Assembly (NCBI RefSeq): GCF_020536995.1
Contig: NC_068355.1
Location: forward strand, 4,023,264-4,087,263
From: Dreissena polymorpha
Lineage: Eukaryota; Mollusca; Bivalvia; Myida; Dreissenidae
Length of the DNA: 64,000 bases
Direction: 5' to 3'
In this document: in pieces, positions 34,201-45,892 of the stretch
Position numbering within the stretch: the stretch's first letter is position 1
How the letters are laid out: each line of letters opens with the position of its first letter
The notes under the pieces: generated by a model
The model's database searches: none
The model's input: the letters and a program-made list of their open reading frames with translations, nothing else
Told to the model about the DNA's origin: nothing
Position numbers and translations under genes: made by a program

Positions 34201-36160
34201 AGATGCAATTTTTTCACTCCCAACCAGAGTTCGCATCGTTTCATATACGCAAAAGAAGAAGTGTCGTTAGCGATGATATATAATTTTGCAAGCTCTCGCA
34301 TTGTTATGATGTAAAATTGATAAAAACAAAATTTGTTAAAACAAAATAAAAACGTTAGTGTTTTGTTGCTTCACGTACATTATTAACTTTACAATCGCAG
34401 AAGAAAGAAGCATGCCATGCACCTATCGTCCATTCATATTCAGCTAATTTATCAATGCAAGGTGACGTAATGCATTTATGAGATCATTGTAAATCTCAAA
34501 ACTGTTGTTTCAACAGTGAATTAAAATGAAGGCAAAAATGCAATTAACGCATCGCATGTGGTTTTTAAGAATATGAGGCTAAACATGGTAAGGTTAAATA
34601 AAATGATCAGAGATTACCTCCCCTAGATGTTGACAACGTGCTGTGTTTTAAAAAATCAATAACATTTCTGTTTCTATGGATATACAAAGTTTATAGAGAC
34701 GCGTTAATAAGGGATTTATAAGTTTCTCTCCCGTTTTGAACGCATATTCTAAACCCAATAACGTTTTTATCATTGTAAAGGTAATCGACATCGTAAATTG
34801 CGATCATTAAGGTCTTCGAATATAAACAAACAGAAACTTATATTATAGCATCATAAAACATTTCAAGATAACCACTAACATACTTTGAAAAATATAGTTT
34901 AAATTATACAATAGTATATAAATCTACAAACTGTTTAATGTGTATACATTCCAATGCGATACGCACACATTTACATAACGACGGAGATGAAACATATGCA
35001 GGAGTGCGATTTAAGAACCCGCTCAGTTGAGGAAAATGTCCTAAACCCATACAGTTTTCAATTAAACTTATTTGTATATAGATCCAGCAACGTTAATAAC
35101 TTTTCGTAAAATAACTATGGTATTAAAACAATGAAATAAGCTAACAAGAGGAGGAATCACACCTTTTTTAAATACGATTTCATTGTGAATAATTGCCAGA
35201 TTTGTTAGAGATTGGTAGCTCAAAATCATAATATGTTACCTGATAATCCTAAATATACTTGAGAATAATCAACATATATGCTTTCTATAACATGGAGAGC
35301 CATGACATTATCTAAGATTGCATGATGTTTGTCGACCATTGGGTAGCCAAGTAGAGCTATTCCCAAACCAAGCACATTGGTAACTTCATTTTATTAGTGT
35401 ACAGGTAATTTGTAAACCGTGTAACTTAAGCAAATGTCAATTTCCGATCAATAATTGATCTCTTTTAAAAACACTTTCAGTGTTTGTCACAACCAATTTA
35501 TTTGTCCTTTTTTTTTTGGGGGGGGGCGGTTGAGGATAAGTTGCACATTTATTTATTGTAATGCTTCTTATGGTTCATATTAGCATATAGGATGTTTGAT
35601 TTATACCAAATGTGTTAACTCAATTGAAAAAACAACATACTAATTTATTAAATCATTTTGAATAAAACTTGCGACTAAGAATTTAGTTGGAAATAATTGT
35701 ATCTGCCCAAATTCACTACATTAAATGTTCTTACAGTTCTATTGATTAATTAAAGCAACCTATTGATAAATTAAAACTACTTAATCAGCTTCTACCTAAA
35801 AAGAGCAGTTTTCGCACCTTAACCTCTTTGCAATGGCCAGGGGGGTTTAAGTTAAAAGGCCATGGCCTCCTCAATGAATAAGTGTGTTGATAAAAATAAC
35901 CCAATTGAAAATAAAGTTTAAATACCATTGATTGTTCTGAATGCTCTTCCCTTTTGCGTTTTTACCTTGCCCTAAATCCATCTTTTTAAAATATTGTGTG
36001 TATTCCATATAAGTATCCCCGCACCCGAATGTGTGTTCATAACATTCACATCATAGCGCAATCCCTTATCAGTTATTAACCAGACTGTTCACGAGTCTCC
36101 CCCTTCCCCGATATCGACATACGCCACGGTAAATAGGCATTACGTATTTTAGTAAAGAAC
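31272..36160. other. Long non-coding stretch
   Basis: About 4.9 kb of AT-rich sequence. Open segments exist, including a 137-codon plus-strand frame at 33781-34194 and an open segment ending CCAG|GTAACT at 33679, but none shows a family signature. A T-run/G-run junction lies at about 35508-35527, and an AGATTACCTCCCCT word at 34611. I support no gene, RNA gene or mobile element here. Confidence 0.45.
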
Positions 36161-37240
36161 AAGATAAGTATTGATGCAAAGCATCAAAGGGCGTAGGGAA
36201 TTTCAGTGTAAAAGGCACTCAATGAAGTAACATGGAACGATTTTTTTCTACTGTAAATATTAATATTTTGGCCGATTATTTTAACAAAATAGAAAAAGAT
36301 ACTGGTATAACCATTATCTAAAATTTTGTGTTATAACCCCCAAAAAACCATTATTTATGATGTTGTGTTATAACCCCCAAATAACCATTATCTATGATTT
36401 TGTGTTGTAACCCCCAAATATTTCATAGTTCATTTTATTTACATTGGTTTCCATTTTTTACTGGCATCCGTGTGCAGTTTTCATTAATGGAACAGAACTG
36501 TGTAGGTTTTAAAAAATCTGCTTCATCTTGTAAGCGTAATTTCATATTTTTCTTAACTTCAAGGGGAGATGATTCTGAACTTATTCTTACGTTGCTCATT
36601 TACGATAGGGGTTGAGTACTCATTGATATGAAAACACTGTAAAAGTGTTTGAAAAAGAATTGAATGAAAACTGTAAATTGCATAAAGAAGCTGCATTTCA
36701 CAATACTTTGAAATTCAGTAAAAGATCATAATAGATTTATTGCTCCGATATTCATCATTTTCAATAGGGTTCGAGAAATACTGATATAAAAACACTTAAC
36801 AAGTTTGGAAAGATTCAGACGAAAGTTGTGAAATCTTTTAAACAAGTGGAAATTGTTTATTTTGTCAAATTTAAAAGAAACAAAATCTGGACTTATTGTC
36901 CCGATGTTTCTCATTTTAAATGAGGTAAAAATGCTCATTGATATAAAGACACTGTAAGTTTGGAAATAATCTGATGAAAAATGTTGACATAATCACCTAA
37001 CCAAGCAGTTTTTCACTTTTATTTTTAAATTCAAAGAGACATAATTCTGGACATATGGTCTGATATTGCTCATAAAGAGAGTTTGGGTTGGGTCCTCATT
37101 GATAAAAAAAACCTGTGCAAGTTTGGGAACAATCGGATGAAAATTTTGGACTTCGAACAACGATTTCAAAATTTCTCAAATTCTAAGGAAGATAACTAGG
37201 CCGTAATGGTCGGATAATGCTAAAGGACCATATCACCTGG
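36161..37240. repeat. Composite cassette copy 2, module A plus extension
   Basis: The first ~485 bp match 18059-18545, with the same three ~36-bp internal units. Beyond 36650 the copy continues with further degenerate repeats of the same style (GATATGAAAACACTGTAAAAG..., GGAAATAATCTGATGAAAA..., TCTGATATTGCTCAT...) that copy 1 lacks. The reading frames in it are artefacts. Confidence 0.8.
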
Positions 37241-37420
37241 AAAGTAATACGTGTCGCGCTTCACGCTCTATATGTGGTTCTTAAAAAAAACTCCGAGGAG
37301 TGCTTGACTCTATGGAAACGGGTTGCTGGGACACAGCTCCTCCTTGATAAGCGGCTGCTTCCTTTATCGCAACTCATTGTTACAATCAATAATACGTCTC
37401 GCGCTTTGCGCTCTATATGT
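37241..37420. repeat. Composite cassette copy 2, module C
   Basis: Matches 18933-19083, with AAGCGGCTGCTTCCTTTATC and the ACGT(G/C)TCGCGCTT word at both ends. In this copy it lies between module A and the tRNA gene. In copy 1 it lies between the tRNA and module D. Confidence 0.75.
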
Positions 37421-37673
37421 GGTAAGGATAGTACTTAGGGCCTATGATAGACAACCATAAAAATACATTGATAATAGATGTGTTGTTTGCGTTTATTTGT
37501 TAATAAAAAAACACGTGTATTTTTTATAAGATATTTAAGCGATGTAAGAAATTTTAATTAACGTTGTAACCACGCGGCATCCATTAATTTTCATAAAAAT
37601 GTCCAATTGTAGTAAAATGGATTTTAAAATGTCTACATAAAATAAAGCTTTATTATATTTATTAACTTGACTG

Positions 37674-37680
37674 AAAAAAA
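37674..37680 (-). terminator. Pol III T7 terminator of the tRNA-Phe gene
   Basis: Seven T on the minus strand, 28 nt beyond the tRNA 3' end. This is the standard Pol III stop signal. Confidence 0.6.
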
Positions 37681-37707
37681 TTGTCAGCCGCCGAACTGTT
37701 CCGTTCG

Positions 37708-37797
37708 TGCCGGAACCCGGGATTGAACCGGGGGCCTTTAGAGGATTGTTGCGTAAACAACTTCAGTCTAACGCTCTCCCAACTGAGCTATTCCGGC
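37708..37797 (-). tRNA. tRNA-Phe(GAA) with a 17-nt intron
   Basis: Minus strand. The acceptor stem GCCGGAA/TTCCGGC pairs fully. The D-arm is GCTC-AGTTGGGA-GAGC, the anticodon stem TTAGA/TCTAA, the anticodon GAA, the T-stem CCCGG/CCGGG and the T-loop TTCAATC. The discriminator is A. Between base 37 and base 38 lie 17 extra nucleotides (37744-37760), TTGTTTACGCAACAATC, which contain their own 5-bp stem TTGTT/AACAA. Box A (TAGCTCAGTTGG) and box B (GGTTCAATCC) are intact, and a T7 terminator follows 28 nt downstream. An intron directly after base 37 is the canonical place. Base 38 would then be C, and the usual anticodon-intron pair is not obvious. Confidence 0.85.
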
Positions 37798-38006
37798 TGA
37801 CATCATTTATGTACTGCTATTTGGTGAAGTTGTGTATAGCGATCGTTTTTATATGTCTATTAATAAACTAATACATTGTACGTTTTCGTACCACTACGCC
37901 TTCCAATAAATTTGCTTGCGCTATAGGTCGTCGAATATCGTACTACATTGATTCTCCACTAAATAAGCTAATTAGAAAAACCACAAAATAAATATATTTT
38001 GATTAT

Positions 38007-38345
38007 GTTTTGTTTTTATACAAAACCAGAAAGTTTCACGTATTTGCCCAGTCCCTGTGATCTTTCCCCTGTGATCAGTTGTGGATCAGTTATTAATTAA
38101 AACAATTAGCTTTGCATTATTGGCAATAAATGTTGTAATAAATGTAAAAGGCACAAATGCAGTACTTATTTACACTAATGTACACAAAAAAATCACCACT
38201 ATGCAAGATTTTCTTAAAACAAAAATATATACATTGATCCGTAAAATAACTTCTCCATCCATAAGCGAAAAAAAAGCAATACATACTAGTCGCCGCTCTC
38301 CAGAGCGACGCCAATAAATGTAAAACATGAACGCTATCATATATG
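38007..38345. repeat. Composite cassette copy 2, module D with terminal hairpin
   Basis: Matches 19126-19460 over its length, ending in the hairpin at 38289-38309 and GCCAATA. Both copies reach a TCATATATG word soon after. In this copy an extra ~19 bp precede it. Confidence 0.8.
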
Positions 38346-39958
38346 GAGGAGGCAATTCATGTCTCAATACATAAGTTAAGTGTAGCTAAACGGACATTCT
38401 CATTTATTGTGTGTGGTATATTTCTACGATTCCGCCCATGGGCATTGATTAGTTAAGACCTAATTGTAATTACCAAATTAATAATGTTAGGAGATCATAC
38501 ACAAGCCTGTTTTAAATAATGCGAAACACCCTGTATTATACAAAGCTACACATTGGCTCTTACATGGATGTGATGTTCGCACTATTGTTTATACATTCCG
38601 ACTTCCTGCGTGGTTTTGTACCGTGTTTTCCCCAAACCAATCTTTGCAATCCAGACGCTTTGCAAACAGCTGCAGCGTTCCTGTATATGTTCATGAAATA
38701 ACCGCCCTTAAGGTTATCCTGTTAAAGATGCAGATTTAACGTTATGAGGTTCTCGGTTAATAGTTAAAGTCGATATATCGACTGTAGACAATCGAAAACA
38801 CATTTGATATTCAGACGCCAATAACAATTAATAGAATATGTATTTATAAATATATGCACCTGTTATCAGAATGTTGGATGATCCACTTTTTATGGGCAGT
38901 GGTGTAGGCAGTTCAGAAGGGCAGACAACTGTGAACTCAGCATGGCAAATTATATTTTATTGAGTTTCTTCACAAAACGAATTTGTCTAGAATAACTTAG
39001 GAAGTACAAAATACCTCGCTGTGTGCAGAAGAAATCCTGAACACACTACAGTGCCATAATATGTTGATTAGCATTTAGAGACTAAGCTAAAGCAGACTGC
39101 TAGTGGGGCCGCCTTCCATTGTTTTGCCTCATGCTGTTAGACTAAGTGCCTAACCCCCTATCTATCTTTATTCCTCCCCCTTTAAAAGTACTTTTAACCC
39201 TGTGTGTTATTTTCTTTTATTGTTTATTAATGTTCTTGTAAATATAGAAACACACCATACGTTTTATTGGCTTTTAGCATTTTCTTAGTGAAACATACAA
39301 TATGACTTGAAATTAACATACAATAGTTTTTTCAGAAAGAACATATCTCGTTGAGTTAAGTTCAATCGGTAATGGAATATAAGTCTTAACGCGAAACGAG
39401 TATAATTAAATCACTTTAGTTGTGAAACGTTTACCATTTATCGAACTTTAATGAAAGAGATTACTCTGTCCTTTTAAAGCCCCCCACCCCCCCTAACAGG
39501 TTTTAAGTTTATATAAACTCTAATATATGACTAATTGACCACGTTGACAAGTGTATGCCCTATGAATCTCCCTGCACATGCTGAACAATTGATTATTATA
39601 CACATGAGAGGGGCATAATCCATTCTTCTGTATTTAACACGTGAAGCATAAATAGTCGGGGCTGTAACAGAGGCGAACCACGACGCTCCTAAGGTCCATA
39701 GCTACAAGACCTTTATTTGACTAAAAACTGTTTACTGTTTTTATAACTTTCGAAAATGCATGTTACCAATGGAATACACAATGTGATGTGCATCCTGATT
39801 TACTCAAAAGTAAAAGCCAATAATGAACATCCTGATGTACTCCAAAACCATTCAGAAAACATGGAACTATAACAGTGATAAAAAGTCACCAAAACATTAT
39901 AACTGCACAAGGTTTTGTCTGTATTTTGTTTGGCATGATTCACATCAAACATTTCTGC
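38346..39958. other. Non-coding
   Basis: AT-rich DNA left of the LTR element. A C-run lies near 39481. A 60-codon frame at 38519-38701 has no supporting signature. Confidence 0.4.
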
Positions 39959-39962
39959 AGTT

Positions 39963-40639
39963 TGTCCCGTAATCGTTCATAGTTCATGGACGACACATAG
40001 TTACTAACAATGTTCTTTACTCTTAAATTACCGGTGTGTAGCCTATCATTCGATATCTCGTCATGCGCGAATTACCAAGATGACGAGATTTGCATTAACT
40101 ATCATTTTCTCGTACCGTGCATGGGACAAGTCCGTCCCTCTCTAATAATATTAATTTCTCTGCATAATGAAGGATAAAATATTCAACAACACCATATATC
40201 TGTTTTTAATCCAATTTAATGTCTGACTTAACTAATATTTCAGTTATACAAATACGTTGTGATTGCTACATGATTGTGTCCTTTCCATCTGTCCACCTCT
40301 AGGTCTTAACGCTAACTGAACTATTCCCCTATAACATTTGCCCCATGAAACTCTGTTATGAATCCCATTGGTCAGTGTTCTATATGTGTTTATTTCTGAT
40401 TTGCTGAATTACAACCTATGACTGGAAAAGTCACTATTCAAGTATGCACCCGCTAATCAGCATTGTGATACCAATAAATAATGCAAATACAGCCCAAGGC
40501 TTGTGTCAACAGCATCGTAACCCCTTTGTTGTTAAACATACACCAGATCCAAATATTTAATATTTTTGATATACTTGTCAATATTTCGTACATAAAGAAA
40601 ACCCAAATATTTCACCCATTTTCTCATCATTATTTGACA
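39963..40639 (-). repeat. 3' LTR of the Ty3/Gypsy-type element
   Basis: 677 bp, the same length as its partner, with about 97% identity by eye. The left flank ends in AGTT. Confidence 0.9.
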
Positions 40640-42895
40640 CAACTTATCCTCTCAATTTGATTTGTATGTATTTTAGGATACAGAAAAATCTTTAAGAATG
40701 TAAGTATGGTAGTAAACGAAAACATATTAATACAAACGATGTAGAAAATCAAACACGCAAACATGAAAACATCAGTGACTAAAACATATATATGATGAAA
40801 ATCTGCAAATTATTAATGAAAGTTTTAACGAATGTTTCTGCTGAAATAATAAAACGTCGGAATATCTAAATAGTCAATGTCAATCACAATGACGTGGAAT
40901 GCGTCACTGATTTGGGAAATCCAATACGAATAGTGTCCATTTTTGACATCTTTGCTGAAGGCGATGTGGCGTCTGGGTGAAGAGATGAGACGTCCGGTTG
41001 GAGAGTATGGGACATCTGGTTGTAGATGGTAACGTGAAGTCTATTGAAGACGGCGGCTTCCGAATGAAGACGATGATTGTCAGTCGGAGAAGCTGTTGGT
41101 CCTCGGTTGTCGCACGATTTAGAATACTTCAAACGTTTATTATATAGAGTTCTGAAGAATGACTGCGTTCATGACTGTAGCATCATACAAATTGTTTATG
41201 TACACGTTATTAAGGTAACACACATATATATATATATATATATATAAGTTCATAGACGATAAAATGTTCACCTAATATATGTACAACGTACGCGCGATTT
41301 TTCATCACCAAGTCCTTTCATATCATCGTTTCTTTAAAAATCATTTTCGACGACGCGTGAAATGTCCATTTACAGTCCACTCGTTGTATGGTACTGATGC
41401 TGGTTCACAATTTGGATCAATGTCGACAGTGTTGGATCCTAATTGAAGTCGTCTGTTACGTCATCTGATTCTCGACGGATACATCGTCGTCGAAGATATC
41501 TGTATGTCGATGACATATTCTTCTTCTTTGTCGGGGCGTTAAGATCTGATCACGATCTCAAATGCGTTATGAACGCATGTTGCTGCAGGCAAACCACGCC
41601 AACGATGTCAGGAGCGCTGTTTTTCTCCTTAACTTGTATCGCATTGGCAAATCTTATAGGGTCAATTAGATGAAATGATAAACGGGCCTTCTATTTACAT
41701 AGTTATAATAAATCGAATTTGTTATATTAGCACTCAGATTACTTATCACACCTGTGATAATATACCCAGATAAAATGAATGTGCTAAAGAAACGCTATTC
41801 TCATGACACAAATTTATTATGTTTGATTTAAACTATACGCATTTGTCTATTCAATAAAATGCTTTGTGCTTTATTATGTTTTATTTACTTAGAGAACAAA
41901 AATTTACAAACAAAATCCCTTGTTTTAATGTAGTCATTCTTATAAGGAAACGAAAAAACAAACTATATATATGATCAATATCAAAATTTAATGAATCATA
42001 GCAACATAGTTGGATCTTTTACATTATACTAACAAAAGATACAGTGCTTTGCTTATAAGGATATTTACAAACTGTATTAAAATGTTACCTATGCTTAAAA
42101 TGGTGTTTACATGAGCGCTGTAGGGCATAAGCTAGTGTTAGTTAATGTCGTTGTCAAGTGCGTTATCATAAGCTGGTCTGATACGATACTAAAGCGTCAG
42201 TCAATATGATTAGATCGATATACGAATTGGGTATTTACCGTCCGTTGCGACAGGTGTGGTCTTTTTGTCATGTTTGTACCCGATTGAGATATATACACAA
42301 TTATCACTTTGGGAACAGGAAACCTCGTTTCATTAAGCATACTTGATCATATAACCAGATGTTATCTATGGACAAACCTCATTGTTAATATGAAGCCTAA
42401 TACTGCGAATCTTGGGAAATTGGAATCACACTTATATACTTAATTATTTAAATTTCATTAGTTTGAAGTAACGTGTTTATATAGAACTATGACCGTATCA
42501 ACAGATGTTCCCGATAATTGAATTACATTGGTGAAATGAAACCATATTTCCATAATCAATTATTCAAACTTCATTATATCTCTTCCGAACTGACCTCTGT
42601 TATGTTAATTCCTAAATTACCCGCAACATACAGCTACGTTTCAAGCTATTCGTTATTCGAGCACGGGTAACTGGCATTTCACCCGTATACTAAAGTATGA
42701 CATTTTCATTTCATTCTAAACCCGTAAATCGATGCTAATGACGATACATTATCAAAATCGGACGATGCCGTCCTCTATAATCCTCTTTTTTACATATTTA
42801 ATACATATACATTCAAAACATATTTCTCTATATACAAAAATTTGGGGGTCTTTAAGTCTCGACATCTATCTCGCTTTATTTTGTAGTCCATTCAT
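40640..42895 (-). other. Long non-coding 3' region inside the LTR element
   Basis: More than 2 kb between the end of pol and the 3' LTR, with an (AT)n microsatellite at 41223-41246. No coding sequence or additional gene could be recognised, and no envelope-like protein is visible. Confidence 0.5.
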
Positions 42896-44827
42896 TTACA
42901 TGTGTTCGGCCATTGTCTGAAGGCACGTGAAAATTGCTTTCTTCATGGCGTTATTTGAACGTGAAGTATTTTTGGTTAATTTTCGTTTTTTGTGTCTTAA
43001 CGCTACCGTGTCAATTTGCATCTGATCATCCGAAGTATCATTTTCAAACCTACGTACAGGTGAGTTTTGTGAATTACTGTTATCGGAATGCATCGTATCT
43101 GATTCACTGGAGCTTGACTGTATATCCGCGAATTGTTTGTTTCTCAAATGTTTTTGCAATTCAGCAAGCGGAATGTTTTCCTCGTCATCCGTGTTATCTC
43201 TAATCTGTCGGGTCTGTTGCGTAATTACAGGTAACCCATGTACTGACGTATTTGAATCGCTATCAGAAGATAATGTGTCGTCCGCAAAGGCTAAATTTGC
43301 TTTTCTAATCGGGCGCGCTAGTGGTTTATCTATCATTGGCCATTCATCGATATTTGCGTGCCTTATTTGATCAGCGTGAACTTTAATAGTTGAGTTGTCT
43401 AACTGATTCTTTATTACGTATGTTAACGGCGACTTTTGTTCGATTATACGATAATATGGCCTCCATTTACTGTCTTATTTATTTGTACGTTGAAAGTTTT
43501 TGTTATAAACGGGGTCATAGCTTTCGAATTTAATATCTTTCGTATTTTTATTCACATAATCAGCTTGTCTACGTTTCGATTTTTGAATTTGGGCACATAC
43601 CTTTTTAAATGATTTGTGTTGTTCTTCTAATATTTATTTTATGATAATCTTCACCGTGATATTTACGTCTAGGCTTTAACAAGTCGTCTATTGGAAGAAT
43701 AGGGTCTCTATTAAAAAGTAAGAAGAACGGTGTGTGCTTCGAAGTCTCGGATGTACTAAATCTCATTGCCGCTAAAGACATGTTTAAATGTAAGTCCCAT
43801 TGTGGTACATTTTCTTGAACCCGTTTTGATAGTATATTGTTCATAGTCCCATGTGAACGCTCGTTCATGCTATTAGACGCGGGATGATATATTGTCGTCT
43901 TTACGTGGTCAATATTCATTGATTTTAATGTTTCAGTGAAAGCTGTGCTAGTGAATTCTTTTCCGTTATCAGTTTTAATTCTTATAGGACAACTATGACG
44001 ACAATAAATCTCGTTCATTAACAGGTGTATTACGCTATCCGAAGATTTATTTGGCGATGGAAACCCTTCTATGTATCCTGAGTATTGATCTACGAAACAT
44101 ATTATATATCTATTTCCGGAAAGCGTTTTCGGATATGGCCCGCATATATCTATGGAAACCACTGAAAACGGAAACGGCGGTATTGAGGTATCCGACGATA
44201 TGTGGGCTTTAATTGCTTTTAAGTTTCTACTTTGACATATAATGCACTTAGATACATAATCATTCAATTCTTTGAACATTTTAGGCCAGTAATATTTCTC
44301 TTTTAGTGTCTAAAAAAGCCTTGGAGACCCAGGATGCCCGTTTTCATCATGATATTGCTTGACAACTGAACCAGTCAGGTGTTTAGGTACAAAAAGCCTG
44401 AGAGTAGGTTCCTCATCTACGTTTGATATGTAGTACAATATTGCATCGACCGTAATATATTTATCATCTTCATTCTTGTTCTGTTTCCCTAATCTTAATC
44501 TCGCTTTAATTTCAGATATATGAGGGTCTTTTTCTTGTTCTATTTGCATATTAAGCCCTGATATGTTATCATTCGACGCTGTGTCGTCGACTGGGAGTGG
44601 CTGCGGGGTTATAATATTATCAATTATTTGTTTGTGGTCAATGTTTGTGGAGTCGATTACATTAATTTCGCGTGTTTGGTCTTGTTTATTTATTTGCGAA
44701 TTAATCGTAAAATGTTGATGGTTAATATCTAATTCTAGTTCTGTTTGATCGCATTGATGATTCTTATTTTGGTTTTTGGAGGTCGGCTTAGAAAGTCGGC
44801 AATAATATTCTTTTTTCCCGGTATATA

Positions 44828-45892
44828 CTGTGAAACCATTATTAATCGTCAGGCATTAATTTTCATAAATTTCGTCAGTCGACCGATCGGCGAATTTAAG
44901 ATCCTAACGAACAATCATGCTCTATGTTTGAACAAAAACAAACACTAAGTTGAACAATATTTTAAAACTTTACCGCAGACATGAGGCATTAAATTCCAAC
45001 ATAATCCATGCACACATTCACTGCTGTTTCGTAATCAAGATAAATCCGGTTTTGACAAAAAGGGATGTAGATTACACAAGGTACTTAACTGACACGTTAC
45101 ACTTCTTTAAAACGCGTGTGCAGTACAGCTGTGTCGAATGCGTTGATTTCGTTTATGTAGAATGGTAATGAATTAGCGCTAATTGTTTATAACTTTATTA
45201 CCCAGGTGCATTGTGTTTTTCAGGGGTGTTGCATATTAGCCATCACGCAGCGAATGCCGATGAAAGACAATAAACCAAATGAAAAGATGACGATGTGTGA
45301 TCAACATGCGTATTTATCACAAATTAATAAAGACTATTTTAATTGCTGTTTGTTGTTTGATTGTTTGCGTTTAACCACACTTATTACTATTTTATATGTA
45401 TCAATTTATTTATTTTTAAATTATTGACATTATTGATTTATATACCGGTAGTTTACTTTTTAAGAACATACACACACATAGAGTTTATAATTTTAATGTT
45501 GATATCAGAATAAAAAAGCATTTTATTCAATTATAATAATAGAATAAGACTAATTGGCAATTGGCTTCGTTGTTACAAACACTCGTTAACGGTTATTCGA
45601 TCCCACTTGTCCGCTAATCATAACAATGAACGTGTGAATGGCATACATTAAGAGGGTCCATTACTGTCCCTTGATAACAAAAGACTAGTTAATTGGCATG
45701 TGACAAACAGGCCCAACCTCCTGCAGTGATTCTCAAGTGTGTTCCCGCATATGTATTACACACAAATCGAATATGACTGACGCATTTTTTAAAAATTTAA
45801 AATCAGAAATCGGCGAATTTAAGTGCTGACGAAATCGTAATTTTTATAAAAATGACGAAATTTTGTGCTGTCGAAAATAAATGGTTTCACAG
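44828..45892. mobile_element. TIR element (MITE-like) nested in the LTR retrotransposon
   Basis: The ends CTGTGAAACCATT and AATGGTTTCACAG are inverted repeats. Subterminal text (TTCGTCA, GGCGAATTTAAG/TAAATTCGCC) is also mirrored. TA flanks both ends, consistent with Tc1/mariner-like TA targeting. The 1,065-bp element has no transposase. I recall ACTGTGAAACCATTTATT-type ends as a common bivalve repeat. It must be younger than its host element. Confidence 0.82.

Noticed and set aside
38519-38701. 60-codon frame with hydrophobic segments
   Set aside because: Too short, no cleavage-site pattern or conserved cysteines, and no splice context.
40640-42895. Possible envelope-like gene in the 3' part of the LTR element
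   Set aside because: No signal peptide, membrane segment or long frame with protein-like composition was seen.
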